In this document: in pieces, positions 16,419-23,302 of the stretch
Numbering within the stretch: the stretch's first letter is position 1
Layout: every line of letters starts with the position of its first letter
Assembly (NCBI GenBank): GCA_011773795.1
Contig: WVWW01000232.1
Span: forward strand, 4,298 to 39,683
Source: Acidobacteriota bacterium
GTDB taxonomy: Bacteria > Acidobacteriota > Polarisedimenticolia > Polarisedimenticolales > Polarisedimenticolaceae
Direction: 5' to 3'
Length of the DNA: 35,386 bases
Notes under the pieces: model-generated
Told to the model about the DNA's origin: nothing
Seen by the model: only the letters and a program-made list of their open reading frames with translations
Database searches by the model: none
Made by a program: the position numbers and the translations under genes

Positions 16419-17392
16419 TTCTGCACCCCCCCCTCGAGCGACAGTAGCGGGATCAGGCCCTTCAGGTTCTCGTCCAGCACGATCTTCTGCTTCACGTTCG
16501 GGTAGATCTTCTGCATGGTCTCGAGATAGATGCGCCGTCGCGTCACATCCGGCGCCCGGCGGTAGGCGGCGAGCACCTCGCGGAACAACGCGGCATCACC
16601 CTCGGCGCGGTTGACGCGGTTCGCCGCGTAACCCTCGGCCTCCTGGATCGTCTGCTGCGCCTCACCGCGCGCTCGCGGCACGACCTTGTTGAACTCGGCC
16701 CGCGCCTCGTTGATCATCCGCTCGCGCTCCTGCTGCGCCTGGTTGACCTCGTTGAACGACGGCTTGACCTGGTCGGGCGGGTTGACGTCCTGGAGCACGA
16801 CCTGCTCGACCTTGATGCCGGTCTCGTACTGGTCGCAGAGCTCCTGCAGGCGAACCTCGACCTCGGAGGCGATCTCGTGGCGGCCGATGGTCAGGACCTC
16901 GGTCACGCTGCGATCGCCGACGACCGTACGCATCACCGCCTCGTTCATGTCGCGGAACGTGCTGCTGACGTCGCGCACCTTGAACGTGTACTTGAACGGA
17001 TCGTTGACGCGGTACTGCGTGATCCAGTCGACGACCGCGACGTTGAGATCCCCGGTCAACATCAAAGACTCCCCGGTGAAGTCCGCCGAGCTGTAGGTCG
17101 TACGCCGCCCGGGTTGAGCGGTCCGGAAACCGAACTCCTGTTTGAGCTGGCGCTCGACCGGCACGCGAATCTTGCGTTCGATCAGCGGTAACTTGAAATG
17201 GAAGCCCGGCTGCAGCGTCCGCTGGTACTCTCCGAAGCGCAGGATCAACGCGACCTCCTCGGGCTCGACGATCACGACGGCCTGGGTGATGAGCCCCAGG
17301 CCGATGATGATGGCGAGGACAATGCCGAGAACGCGCGGGTTGATCTGCGGCGGTCGCATCTGGTTGCCGAAATCGACTTTGATGGTTCCCAT
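16415..17392 (-). CDS. hflK: HflK, SPFH-domain regulator of FtsH protease
   Basis: 325 residues. A short N-terminal tail is followed by one membrane helix (about 18-40) and the SPFH domain: VEPEEVALILRFGEYQ, LQPGFHFKLPLIERK and LTGDLNVAVVDWITQYRV. NPPDQVKPSFNEVNQAQQER is the conserved junction to the C-terminal coiled-coil. It lacks the Gly-rich N-terminal extension seen in proteobacterial HflK. It is the first gene of a probable four-gene unit hflK-hflC-xdhC-mocA. AGGGG lies 8 nt before the ATG. The gap to the divergent LysM/M23 gene is 165 nt and contains a CATAAT on the minus strand (17437-17442), a possible -10. Confidence 0.95.
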   Translation of the reverse strand: MGTIKVDFGNQMRPPQINPRVLGIVLAIIIGLGLITQAVVIVEPEEVALILRFGEYQRTLQPGFHFKLPLIERKIRVPVERQLKQEFGFRTAQPGRRTTYSSADFTGESLMLTGDLNVAVVDWITQYRVNDPFKYTFKVRDVSSTFRDMNEAVMRTVVGDRSVTEVLTIGRHEIASEVEVRLQELCDQYETGIKVEQVVLQDVNPPDQVKPSFNEVNQAQQERERMINEARAEFNKVVPRARGEAQQTIQEAEGYAANRVNRAEGDAALFREVLAAYRRAPDVTRRRIYLETMQKIYPNVKQKIVLDENLKGLIPLLSLEGGVQK

Positions 17393-17545
17393 CCGACTAC
17401 CCCTTGTTGTTCGAAAAACGACCCGTGATGCCCGCGATTATGACCGAATGCGGCGTCGGGCGCCCGATTCAGTGGCGGATACACCGCTGAATGGGGATTG
17501 TTCGGTAATCGTCGGCCGCCGCTGGCCTTCGAGGTAGTGCCAACC

Positions 17546-17551
17546 TATAGT
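17546..17551 (+). promoter_or_regulatory. -10-like TATAGT, 6 nt before ATG (possible leaderless start)
   Basis: TATAGT ends 6 nt before ATG 17558, and no Shine-Dalgarno precedes the ATG. The start codon lies inside a 9-bp inverted repeat: ATATGGAAA (17556-17564) and TTTCCATAT (17573-17581) around an 8-nt loop. If the RNA begins at the ATG, this hairpin would sit at its very 5' end. Confidence 0.42.
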
Positions 17552-17557
17552 TGATAT

Positions 17558-18319
17558 ATGGAAATTCGCGACTTTCCATATGCTCGCGCGCTGGTGAGTA
17601 GCGGGCTCATGCTTGCGGTGTGCCTTCTGTGCGCCTGCGGGCCACGCCACCAGGTATCCGTGTTGGCGGACCCGCCACGCGCAGAGCCGGTGCCGGAGCT
17701 TGAACCGGAGTCGGAACTGCCCCCGGGAGTTTTTCACCGAGTCCGACCCGGCCAGACCCTGTGGCGCATCGCTCGAACCTACGGTGTCGAACTGGAGTCC
17801 CTCGTCGAGGCCAATTCGATCCTCGACCCGTCGCGCATCGTTACCGGGGACATGATCTGGATTCCCGGAGCCCGTGACACCGTCGAGGTCGGGGTCCACG
17901 TCCCCGAAGGCGCAGCGGCGGCCGGCGAATGGATCTGGCCCGTGCGCAACGGCGTGGTTCTCTCGGGCTTCGGCGCGCCGCGCCGGAGTCATCGCCACGG
18001 CGGACTCGATATCAAGGGCTTCGCGGGGCAGCCGGTGGTTGCGGCGCGAAGCGGCCGGGTGGTGTATGCGGGCGCGGGACTCCGCGGTTACGGCAAGACG
18101 GTCATCCTCGACCACAGCGACGGCATCCGGTCCCTCTACGCGCACAATTCGGCGCTGCTGGTACGTGTCGGTGAACGCGTCGACCAGGGGCAATCGATCG
18201 CTCGAATCGGGCGCACCGGAAACGCGACGACCGAACACTGTCACTTCGAGATCCGGGTAAACGATCGGCGCGTCGATCCCTCACGCTGGTTGAGTCCCGC
18301 ACGGAGGGCCGCGCGATGA
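17558..18319 (+). CDS. LysM-M23 lipoprotein, NlpD/EnvC-type murein hydrolase factor
   Basis: 253 residues. Lipobox LCAC with Cys27 anchors it. A Pro/Glu linker is followed by one LysM domain (about 59-104, HRVRPGQTLWRIARTYGV to MIWIPG) and an M23 domain (about 125-245). The zinc ligands are complete: His147 and Asp151 in HGGLD and His227-x-His229 in HCHFE. It could therefore be an active endopeptidase, unlike the degenerate NlpD of E. coli. It probably cleaves or remodels peptidoglycan at division. It overlaps the zinc-ribbon receiver gene by 4 nt (ATGA). An internal GTG (codon 13) is a possible start but would give a very short signal. Confidence 0.92.
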   Translation: MEIRDFPYARALVSSGLMLAVCLLCACGPRHQVSVLADPPRAEPVPELEPESELPPGVFHRVRPGQTLWRIARTYGVELESLVEANSILDPSRIVTGDMIWIPGARDTVEVGVHVPEGAAAAGEWIWPVRNGVVLSGFGAPRRSHRHGGLDIKGFAGQPVVAARSGRVVYAGAGLRGYGKTVILDHSDGIRSLYAHNSALLVRVGERVDQGQSIARIGRTGNATTEHCHFEIRVNDRRVDPSRWLSPARRAAR

Positions 18320-19059
18320 AGATCGAAATCTGTTGCCCCGACTGCGACGGCGGCTACCTGGTGGACTCCGATGCGCTGGCCGCCGGATTCCCGTGCCCCG
18401 GATGCGGGCGCGTGCTCGAAGCCGAGCCCGCCGAACCGCCACTCATCGAGCCCAACGTCATGGACGTCGACCTGCCGGCGAGCGCCGAACCGACGGCCGA
18501 CGCCGCACCGCTCGCAGAAGTCCCCGCCGAGCCAGTCGTCGAAAGCGCTCAGACCGCGCCGCAGGTTCCCTTGCAGACCGCCGTCGCGACCGCGGAGGTC
18601 GTCTGCCCGCGCTGCAACCTGCACTTCAAGCCGCGGGCGAAGAGCCAGGCCCGCGCCCGCGCGGATACCGACCGCCCGACGGTGCTCATCGTCGAGGACC
18701 TGGTCTACTTCCGCGAGATTGCCGCCGAAGCGCTGCAGGGCGAGTTCGAGATCCAGGCCGTCGCGACCAAGGACGGGGCGCGTGCCGCGCTGGATCGAGG
18801 CGGTGTCGATCTGATGGTGCTGGACCTGACGCTCGACGGAGGTGAGGGCGGGCTCGATCTGCTCCGCGAGCTGCCCGGGAAGCCCTGCCCGATCCTGATC
18901 TACACGGCGCAGGACGAGTCCGAGATGTACGGCGACTCGTGGGACGAGCTGCAACGACTCGGCGCCGACGACATCGTGCTCAAGGGCATGAACGTCGGCG
19001 ACGAGCTGATCCGCAAGATCGGATCGCTTCTCGGTCGTGAAACCGGCGGAGAGGACTGA
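18316..19059 (+). CDS. Zinc-ribbon plus receiver-domain protein without output domain
   Basis: 247 residues. An N-terminal zinc ribbon (MJ0042-like) has Cys7, Cys10, Cys27 and Cys30. An Ala/Pro/Glu-rich linker follows, then one more CPRC pair (97-100) and a receiver domain (about 121-245). The receiver has the acidic pair E127-D128, phospho-acceptor Asp170 in MVLDLTLDG, Thr197 in YTAQ and Lys223 in LKGM, so it should be phosphorylatable. There is no DNA-binding or enzyme domain; it probably works by protein contact through the ribbons or linker. It is translationally coupled to the LysM/M23 gene and 21 nt before rmuC. No cognate kinase is adjacent. The second ribbon shows only one Cys pair, so it may not bind zinc by itself. 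Confidence 0.88.
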   Translation: MKIEICCPDCDGGYLVDSDALAAGFPCPGCGRVLEAEPAEPPLIEPNVMDVDLPASAEPTADAAPLAEVPAEPVVESAQTAPQVPLQTAVATAEVVCPRCNLHFKPRAKSQARARADTDRPTVLIVEDLVYFREIAAEALQGEFEIQAVATKDGARAALDRGGVDLMVLDLTLDGGEGGLDLLRELPGKPCPILIYTAQDESEMYGDSWDELQRLGADDIVLKGMNVGDELIRKIGSLLGRETGGED

Positions 19060-19068
19060 CCTGCCTGC

Positions 19069-19074
19069 TATTCT
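19069..19074 (+). promoter_or_regulatory. Extended -10-like TGC-TATTCT, 6 nt before the rmuC GTG
   Basis: TATTCT preceded by TGC (19066-19068) ends 6 nt before GTG 19081, with no Shine-Dalgarno in the gap. It implies a leaderless rmuC transcript in addition to any read-through from the upstream genes. Confidence 0.42.
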
Positions 19075-19080
19075 AGCGGC

Positions 19081-20145
19081 GTGACCACCGCGCTCATCGT
19101 TTTGACGGTCTTCCTGGCGGCCGCCGTCTTGGTCGTTTACCGACTCCTCTCGCGGATGTCACTCCGGATCCAGGAACTGCAGAAGGACGACCCCGCACCC
19201 GCGCTCGTCGTCATGCAGCAGCAGCTCGATGGCCTGCGCGAACAGGTCCGGGTCAGCCTGGAATCGGGGCGCACCGAGATCGACCGCCGGTTGGTCGAGA
19301 CCCAGCGGGTCGTCGGGGACGTTCGGCGTAGCCTCGGCGAGGTTACCGGACAGGTCAAGGCCGTGCACCGCGCCACGCGCGACCTGCAGGGACTGCAGGA
19401 GATGCTGCGCGCGCCCAACGTCCGTGGAGGCGTCGGCGAATACCTGCTGGCCGAGCTACTGGCTCAGGTCTTACCGCAAGCGCATTTCGATTTGCAGTAC
19501 GCCTTCAAGGGCGGCGAACGCGTCGACGCGATCCTGCGCCTCGGTGAGGGCATCGTGCCCGTGGACTCGAAGTTCCCACTGGAGAACTTCCGACGGCTTC
19601 GCCGTGCGGCTGAAGACGGGGACGAGTCGGCCGAGCGTGCGGCCAACCGCGCCTTCGTCGGTGATGTGAAGCGACACATCGATGCGATCGCCGAGCGCTA
19701 CATCCGCCCCGGCGAGGGAACGTACGAGTTCGCCATGATGTACATCCCCGCCGAGGGCGTGTACCAGGAGGTCATCCGGCAGCGCGAGGGCGACGGTCTC
19801 GACGTGTTCCAGTATGCGCTGGCACGCCGGGTGGTTCCCGTGTCGCCGCAGTCGTTCTACGCCTACCTCCAGGTCATCGTGATGGGATTGCGCGGATTGA
19901 CGATCGAACGGCGCGCGCGGGAGATCATGGAGCGCGTCGGCGATGCCCAGCTGAAACTGGACCGCTTCGGCGAATCGTTCGATCTGGTAGGCAAGCATCT
20001 CGGGCACGCGCAGCGCCAGTACGACGAAGCCGCGCGGCGGCTCGAGCGCACCGATGCGGCGATCGAACAGTTACACGCAGGCGACGCGACGCAGGAACCC
20101 GTGAGGCCGCTGCGCCGCGCCGAGGCGTTCGGAGAAGACCACTAG
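19081..20145 (+). CDS. rmuC: RmuC-family DNA recombination protein
   Basis: 354 residues from GTG. One N-terminal membrane helix (about 3-20) is followed by a coiled-coil (about 27-110) and the RmuC nuclease-like core: MLRAPNVRGGVGEYLLAELL, RVDAILRLGEGIVPVDSKFP (the PD-(D/E)xK-like acidic residues) and YIPAEGVYQEVIRQ, then VSPQSFYAYLQVIVMGL. RmuC limits inversions at short inverted repeats in E. coli. That is worth noting because the window has three long hairpin repeats, though this is only an association. Length is slightly below the E. coli protein. Its TAG stop shares CTAG 20142-20145 with the convergent beta-barrel gene. Confidence 0.93.
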   Translation: MTTALIVLTVFLAAAVLVVYRLLSRMSLRIQELQKDDPAPALVVMQQQLDGLREQVRVSLESGRTEIDRRLVETQRVVGDVRRSLGEVTGQVKAVHRATRDLQGLQEMLRAPNVRGGVGEYLLAELLAQVLPQAHFDLQYAFKGGERVDAILRLGEGIVPVDSKFPLENFRRLRRAAEDGDESAERAANRAFVGDVKRHIDAIAERYIRPGEGTYEFAMMYIPAEGVYQEVIRQREGDGLDVFQYALARRVVPVSPQSFYAYLQVIVMGLRGLTIERRAREIMERVGDAQLKLDRFGESFDLVGKHLGHAQRQYDEAARRLERTDAAIEQLHAGDATQEPVRPLRRAEAFGEDH

Positions 20146-20861
20146 AACCGCCAGTTGGCCGAGACCGATCCGGCCCAACCGCCCATGTCCAGCTTGCCGA
20201 GCCCGGCAAAATCGCCCTTCAGCTCATCATCCGACGAGAAGTGCCGCGCCTCGAATCCGAGGTTGAACGACGGCGACAGCGGCAGCTCCAGCCCGATGAC
20301 ACCGTAGGACACGAACGCCTCACCGGTCTCGCGAAAGTCACCCAGGATGATCGGATTCGCGGGATCGCTGAAGTCGATGAAGTCGCCGAACTCCTCGTAG
20401 GTCCAGAAATTGACACCACCACCCGCACCGAGGAAGAAAACCGGTTTGCTCTTTCCGGCCCCGGCGCGACCGAGCGGGAGGAAGCGCATGCCGACCGTCA
20501 TCGGAGTTGTCCTCAACGTGCTGTCGTGGAGGATCGGGAACCCCGAGCCGTCGACGAAGTCGCGATACTCGGAGACGACGGTCTCGTTCGTGAAGTCGGC
20601 GTTGACGTCGAGTTCGAAGAAACGGTTGAACCCGTGCGAGTAGGTCAAGCCGACGGTGGTGTTGTCGAAGTCGGACGCGTCGAGGGTGAAGATGCTCTCG
20701 TTGTCAGCCCAGAAGGGGCCGTCGCCGTCGAGGAAGAAGCCACCGAGGCGAACCTGGAAGGACCGGTCGGGCTGTCGGCTGCGATGGCCGGCGAGCGTGG
20801 GCAGGCCCACCGAGAGCAAGAGAATCAAACAGGTGACGGGAAAAGATCGTGTGCGTTGCAT
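20142..20861 (-). CDS. Outer-membrane beta-barrel protein (OmpA/OmpW-like small barrel)
   Basis: 239 residues from ATG 20861, which has GGAGG 5 nt upstream; the longer open frame upstream is not used. A signal peptide with hydrophobic core TCLILLLSVGLPTLAG is followed by about eight amphipathic strands: FQVRLGGFFLDG, TTVGLTYSHGFNRFFELDVNADF, TTPMTVGMRFLPL, PVFFLGAGGGVNFWTY, GEAFVSYGVIGLELPL, NLGFEARHFSSDD. The last strand SVSANWRF ends in the C-terminal Phe typical of barrels inserted by Bam. The function is unknown. It is convergent with rmuC, with shared stop bases. Confidence 0.82.
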   Translation of the reverse strand: MQRTRSFPVTCLILLLSVGLPTLAGHRSRQPDRSFQVRLGGFFLDGDGPFWADNESIFTLDASDFDNTTVGLTYSHGFNRFFELDVNADFTNETVVSEYRDFVDGSGFPILHDSTLRTTPMTVGMRFLPLGRAGAGKSKPVFFLGAGGGVNFWTYEEFGDFIDFSDPANPIILGDFRETGEAFVSYGVIGLELPLSPSFNLGFEARHFSSDDELKGDFAGLGKLDMGGWAGSVSANWRF

Positions 20862-21014
20862 CGTATCCTCCGCTGTGGTTGTACCGACCCGTCGCGTTGC
20901 AAGTGCCGGGCCAACCCCGAGCGGAAGGTTTTGCGGGAAAAAAATGCCACCGGTCCCGGTTCGAGTGTCGCCCGCCGATGACAGGAGGGGCCTCGCCAAA
21001 GGACAGGCTCGGCC

Positions 21015-21125
21015 CTAACCGAATGTCGCAGCCAGGATCAGCAGGGCCGCGAGAAGGATCAAGAGGGACCCGTTCAGCAGCCGCTCGCGAAGATTACCCG
21101 GCAACGGCGCCTTATCGAGATCCAT
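21015..21125 (-). CDS. Small membrane protein, 36 aa
   Basis: A short minus-strand frame: ATG 21125 to TAG 21015. The peptide begins MDLDKAPLPGNLRERLLNGS and continues with a pure hydrophobic helix, LLILLAALLILAATFG, which would span the membrane once and end at the far side. GAGGAG precedes the ATG by about 7 nt, a good Shine-Dalgarno. It is too short for usual gene callers. I do not recognise the family. It lies between the OmpA-like terminator plus hairpin C and the beta-barrel gene (153 nt downstream). Single-helix peptides of this size often modulate membrane complexes; that is inference. Codon conservation would confirm it. Confidence 0.5.
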   Translation of the reverse strand: MDLDKAPLPGNLRERLLNGSLLILLAALLILAATFG

Positions 21126-21191
21126 GGCGCTCTCCTCGAAAACGCCCCCTCGCTCACTGGTCCTGAAGAGTTGCAATACGTATGCCGATCA

Positions 21192-21265
21192 GGGACAGAT
21201 CTATTTTTTTGCGCGAGATCGCCAGCGTTGGACACGGCAAGAGGATAGAAAAATAGATCTGTCCC
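21192..21265. repeat. Inverted repeat with GGGACAGATCTATTTTT ends (element C)
   Basis: Arms 21192-21208 and 21249-21265 are 17 nt and perfectly complementary around a 40-nt centre. The outer sequence matches the pattern GGGGWCAGRTCT shared with elements at 6208 and 30882 (the right end has a fourth G). It lies directly behind the OmpA terminator and upstream of the 36-aa gene. The repeat may be a non-autonomous element; no transposase is in the window. Confidence 0.8.
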
Positions 21266-21271
21266 CGAACA

Positions 21272-21304
21272 TAAAGAAAGGCCCCGCCTATCGGGCGGGG
21301 CCTT
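21272..21304 (-). terminator. Rho-independent terminator of the OmpA/Pal gene
   Basis: An 11-bp perfect stem (21278-21288 with 21294-21304, sequence AAGGCCCCGCC and its complement) with a 5-nt loop is followed on the minus strand by TCTTTAT. It lies 24 nt past the stop codon at 21329. Confidence 0.85.
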
Positions 21305-21328
21305 GCAAGCGTTCGATTCTCGCGAGGG

Positions 21329-21985
21329 CTATTCGAGCACGCGAACCACGACGCGGCGGTTCTGCGCACGCCCGTCGGAGTTACCGTTGTCCGCGACCGG
21401 CACGGACTCACCGAGAGAAATCGTGTTGATGGCGTGCAGCGGGATCCCGCCGGCGCTATGCATGTAGTCGCGAACCGTGCCCGCACGGCGCAGACCCAAC
21501 GTGTAGTTGTAGTCGTCGGTGCCGGTGCTGTCGGTGTGACCTTCGATCTCGACGTAGACTGCCTTGCCGTACGACTTGATCTTCTCACACAACTCGTCGA
21601 GCGTGGACTTCGCCTCGTCGGGTAGGTCGGCCTGGTTGAACGAGAACTTGACGCGTTCGTCGGACAGAGTGACGCTCCACAAGAGACGACCGCGTGCGGC
21701 TCGATCGGCGGCGTCCTGTGCCTTGGCGGCCTTGGCGTCCGCCGCCTTGCCGATCTGGACCGCCTCGTCGGTGCGGCCTTCGAGCGCGGCGATCTTCGAA
21801 TCGGTTTCACCTTTCAGGTCTCCGATCCTGCGTTCGTTGGCCTCGATTCCGGTTTCGGCGGAATCCATCCGTGCAGCGTTTTCGTCGACATTGGCTCGAA
21901 ACACTTTCTTGCTCACGCAACCGGTCGAGATGAACGGCACGATCACGATCAAGCTGAGCAATATCGCTAGCTTCCGGTAGTGCAT
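21329..21985 (-). CDS. OmpA/Pal-family peptidoglycan-binding lipoprotein
   Basis: 218 residues. Lipobox STGC (Cys23) anchors it to the outer membrane. A charged alpha-helical coiled-coil (about 35-97) is followed by the OmpA C-terminal domain (about 105-217). VEIEGHTDSTGTDDYNYTLG and LRRAGTVRDYM contain the Asp and Arg residues that bind diaminopimelate in peptidoglycan, and RAQNRRVVVRVLE is the usual end. It tethers the outer membrane to the wall. Its Ala/Asp-rich coiled-coil is longer than in classic Pal. The Shine-Dalgarno is AAGGAGA. It is downstream of the VWA gene on the same strand, but has its own -10-like box and terminator. Confidence 0.93.
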   Translation of the reverse strand: MHYRKLAILLSLIVIVPFISTGCVSKKVFRANVDENAARMDSAETGIEANERRIGDLKGETDSKIAALEGRTDEAVQIGKAADAKAAKAQDAADRAARGRLLWSVTLSDERVKFSFNQADLPDEAKSTLDELCEKIKSYGKAVYVEIEGHTDSTGTDDYNYTLGLRRAGTVRDYMHSAGGIPLHAINTISLGESVPVADNGNSDGRAQNRRVVVRVLE

Positions 21986-22024
21986 TGCTTTCTCCTTAGC
22001 GTACGGCCCCTTTCGGGTCGACCT

Positions 22025-22030
22025 ACTTTA
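22025..22030 (-). promoter_or_regulatory. -10-like TAAAGT for the OmpA/Pal gene
   Basis: Minus-strand TAAAGT lies about 40 nt before the ATG, in the 71-nt gap after the VWA gene. The leader then has an AAGGAGA Shine-Dalgarno. It fits TAnnnT but no -35 was recognised. Confidence 0.3.
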
Positions 22031-22056
22031 ACCAGCCCGGAACGGGGGCGCAATGG

Positions 22057-23073
22057 TCACGGGTTGGCGTAGTAGCCGCGCCGTGTCCGGATCTCCAAAC
22101 CCTTGCGGGCAAGCTCGACTTTGATGCGGCGGAAAGCCCCGTCCCAGGTGTCCCGCAGCGAATGGTAGCCGATCACGTACTGAAAGCGGAGCTCTTCCTG
22201 GATTCCGATCACCGCCTCCTTGAGCTCGTCGGGATCGTCGACGCCGTAGATGCGCCCACCGGTTTCCCTCGAAAACCGCCCCAATATCGCCATTCCCGGG
22301 CTCACGCTGCCCTTGGGCTGCAGCCGCTCGGCCATGCTCGCAAAGGCGATCGTGTAGATCGGGACCTCCACGCTGCGCGCGAGTTGTACGGCCTTGAAGG
22401 TATTCATCGTACTGGCGTTGTCGTGTCCGTCGGTGATCAGCACGATGGCCTTGCGGCCTTTGGTCTCCTTGTCGACGAGGCTGGGCGTCGCTCCGAGCGC
22501 GTCGAAGAGCGCGGTCTGGCCGTAGGCCTCCTGGACGCCGAGCCGGAGCAGGAAGCGTTCCCGGTCGGCGGTGAATTCGGTGATCCAGGACACCTGGTCG
22601 TCGGCAAATCCGATCAATCCGAACCGATCGCCGGTCCGCAGGGAGTCCACGAAGACCCGGATCGCCTCCTTCGCCTCGTCGAGCTTGCCGACCTGGCGCA
22701 TGCTCCCGGACAGGTCGAGCAGGAATGCGATCGAGACCGGCTCCTGATCCTCGGTGCCGAAGTACTTGATCTCGTGTGGGACGTGGTCCTCGAAGAGTTG
22801 GAAGTCTTCCGCCTTCAGACCGCGCACCGGGCGGCCCTTCTTGGTCAGCACGACTGCGGGCAAGAGCACGAGACGCACTTCCTCCCGCTCCGTCCGGTGA
22901 AGCTCCAGGATCTTGTCGAGCTCCGCCGGGTCCATGTCCTCCGGTGCCTGCTGCTTTTCACCCGCGAGATGGAGCCCGGTCAGGATCGATCCGACGGCGA
23001 GGATCAGCCCGATTCGGGCCAAAGTTCCTCTAAAAATGTTGTTTTTTGGAGTGCGGCGACCCGGGACACACAT
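22057..23073 (-). CDS. Secreted VWA-domain protein, 'VWFA-related Acidobacterial' type
   Basis: 338 residues from ATG 23073 (GAGG 6 nt upstream). A hydrophobic segment RIGLILAVGSILTGLHLAG acts as signal or anchor. A beta-rich start, VRLVLLPAVVLTKKGRPVRGLKAEDFQLFEDHVPHEIKYF, precedes the VWA domain. The MIDAS residues are FLLDLSGSM (DxSxS) and LITDGHDN. This arrangement, with 'V.V.D..G.PV.GL...DF.lfEdg' before VWA, is what I recall from the TIGR03436 family, abundant in Acidobacteria. It likely binds a protein partner through metal. TTG 23022 with GAGGA is an alternative start that would begin exactly at the signal peptide. OmpA/Pal lies downstream. Confidence 0.85.
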   Translation of the reverse strand: MCVPGRRTPKNNIFRGTLARIGLILAVGSILTGLHLAGEKQQAPEDMDPAELDKILELHRTEREEVRLVLLPAVVLTKKGRPVRGLKAEDFQLFEDHVPHEIKYFGTEDQEPVSIAFLLDLSGSMRQVGKLDEAKEAIRVFVDSLRTGDRFGLIGFADDQVSWITEFTADRERFLLRLGVQEAYGQTALFDALGATPSLVDKETKGRKAIVLITDGHDNASTMNTFKAVQLARSVEVPIYTIAFASMAERLQPKGSVSPGMAILGRFSRETGGRIYGVDDPDELKEAVIGIQEELRFQYVIGYHSLRDTWDGAFRRIKVELARKGLEIRTRRGYYANP

Positions 23074-23104
23074 CGTCGGCCTCGATCGACGGTCGGACCC
23101 GATA

Positions 23105-23113
23105 AGGGTAGCA
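23105..23113 (-). promoter_or_regulatory. Extended -10-like TGC-TACCCT for the VWA gene
   Basis: On the minus strand TGCTACCCT lies 31 nt before ATG 23073, leaving a leader of about 24 nt with GAGG before the start. No -35 box is recognised. Confidence 0.35.
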
Positions 23114-23177
23114 CGCGGCTGCGGTGCATCCATGCAGCGCAAACCTGGCCGGGGCCACGATTCCCGGGGTTCCGCTC

Positions 23178-23207
23178 TTGACTCAACCCGGGGCATACCC
23201 CTATATA
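23178..23207 (+). promoter_or_regulatory. Sigma-70-like promoter TTGACT-18-TATATA for the outer-membrane gene
   Basis: TTGACT (23178-23183) and TATATA (23202-23207) are separated by 18 nt, the best canonical promoter in the window. The leader would be about 90 nt long and contains a hairpin CTGGTC-CGGA-GACCAG (23253-23268) before the GGGGAG Shine-Dalgarno. Confidence 0.6.
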
Positions 23208-23302
23208 GGTAGCCTTTTCGAGCACGGATAGAACTTCACGATGCGTAGATCGCTGGTCCGGAGACCAGTCCGGGGGTGCATCTTGATCCAGGGGAGCGTT
23301 CC

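Noticed and set aside
17467..17496. ATTCAG...CTGAAT inverted repeat in the hflK/LysM-M23 gap
   Set aside because: Only 6 bp match and the position relative to promoters is unclear.
20938..20960. Possible terminator for the 36-aa gene: ACCGGTCCCGGT palindrome with a seven-T run on the minus strand
   Set aside because: The stem is only 4-5 bp and four bases separate it from the T run, so it is too weak to call.
23200..23209. CCTATATAGG palindrome as an operator
   Set aside because: It overlaps the -10 box of a good promoter, and a 10-bp palindrome there is easily explained by the TATATA element itself.
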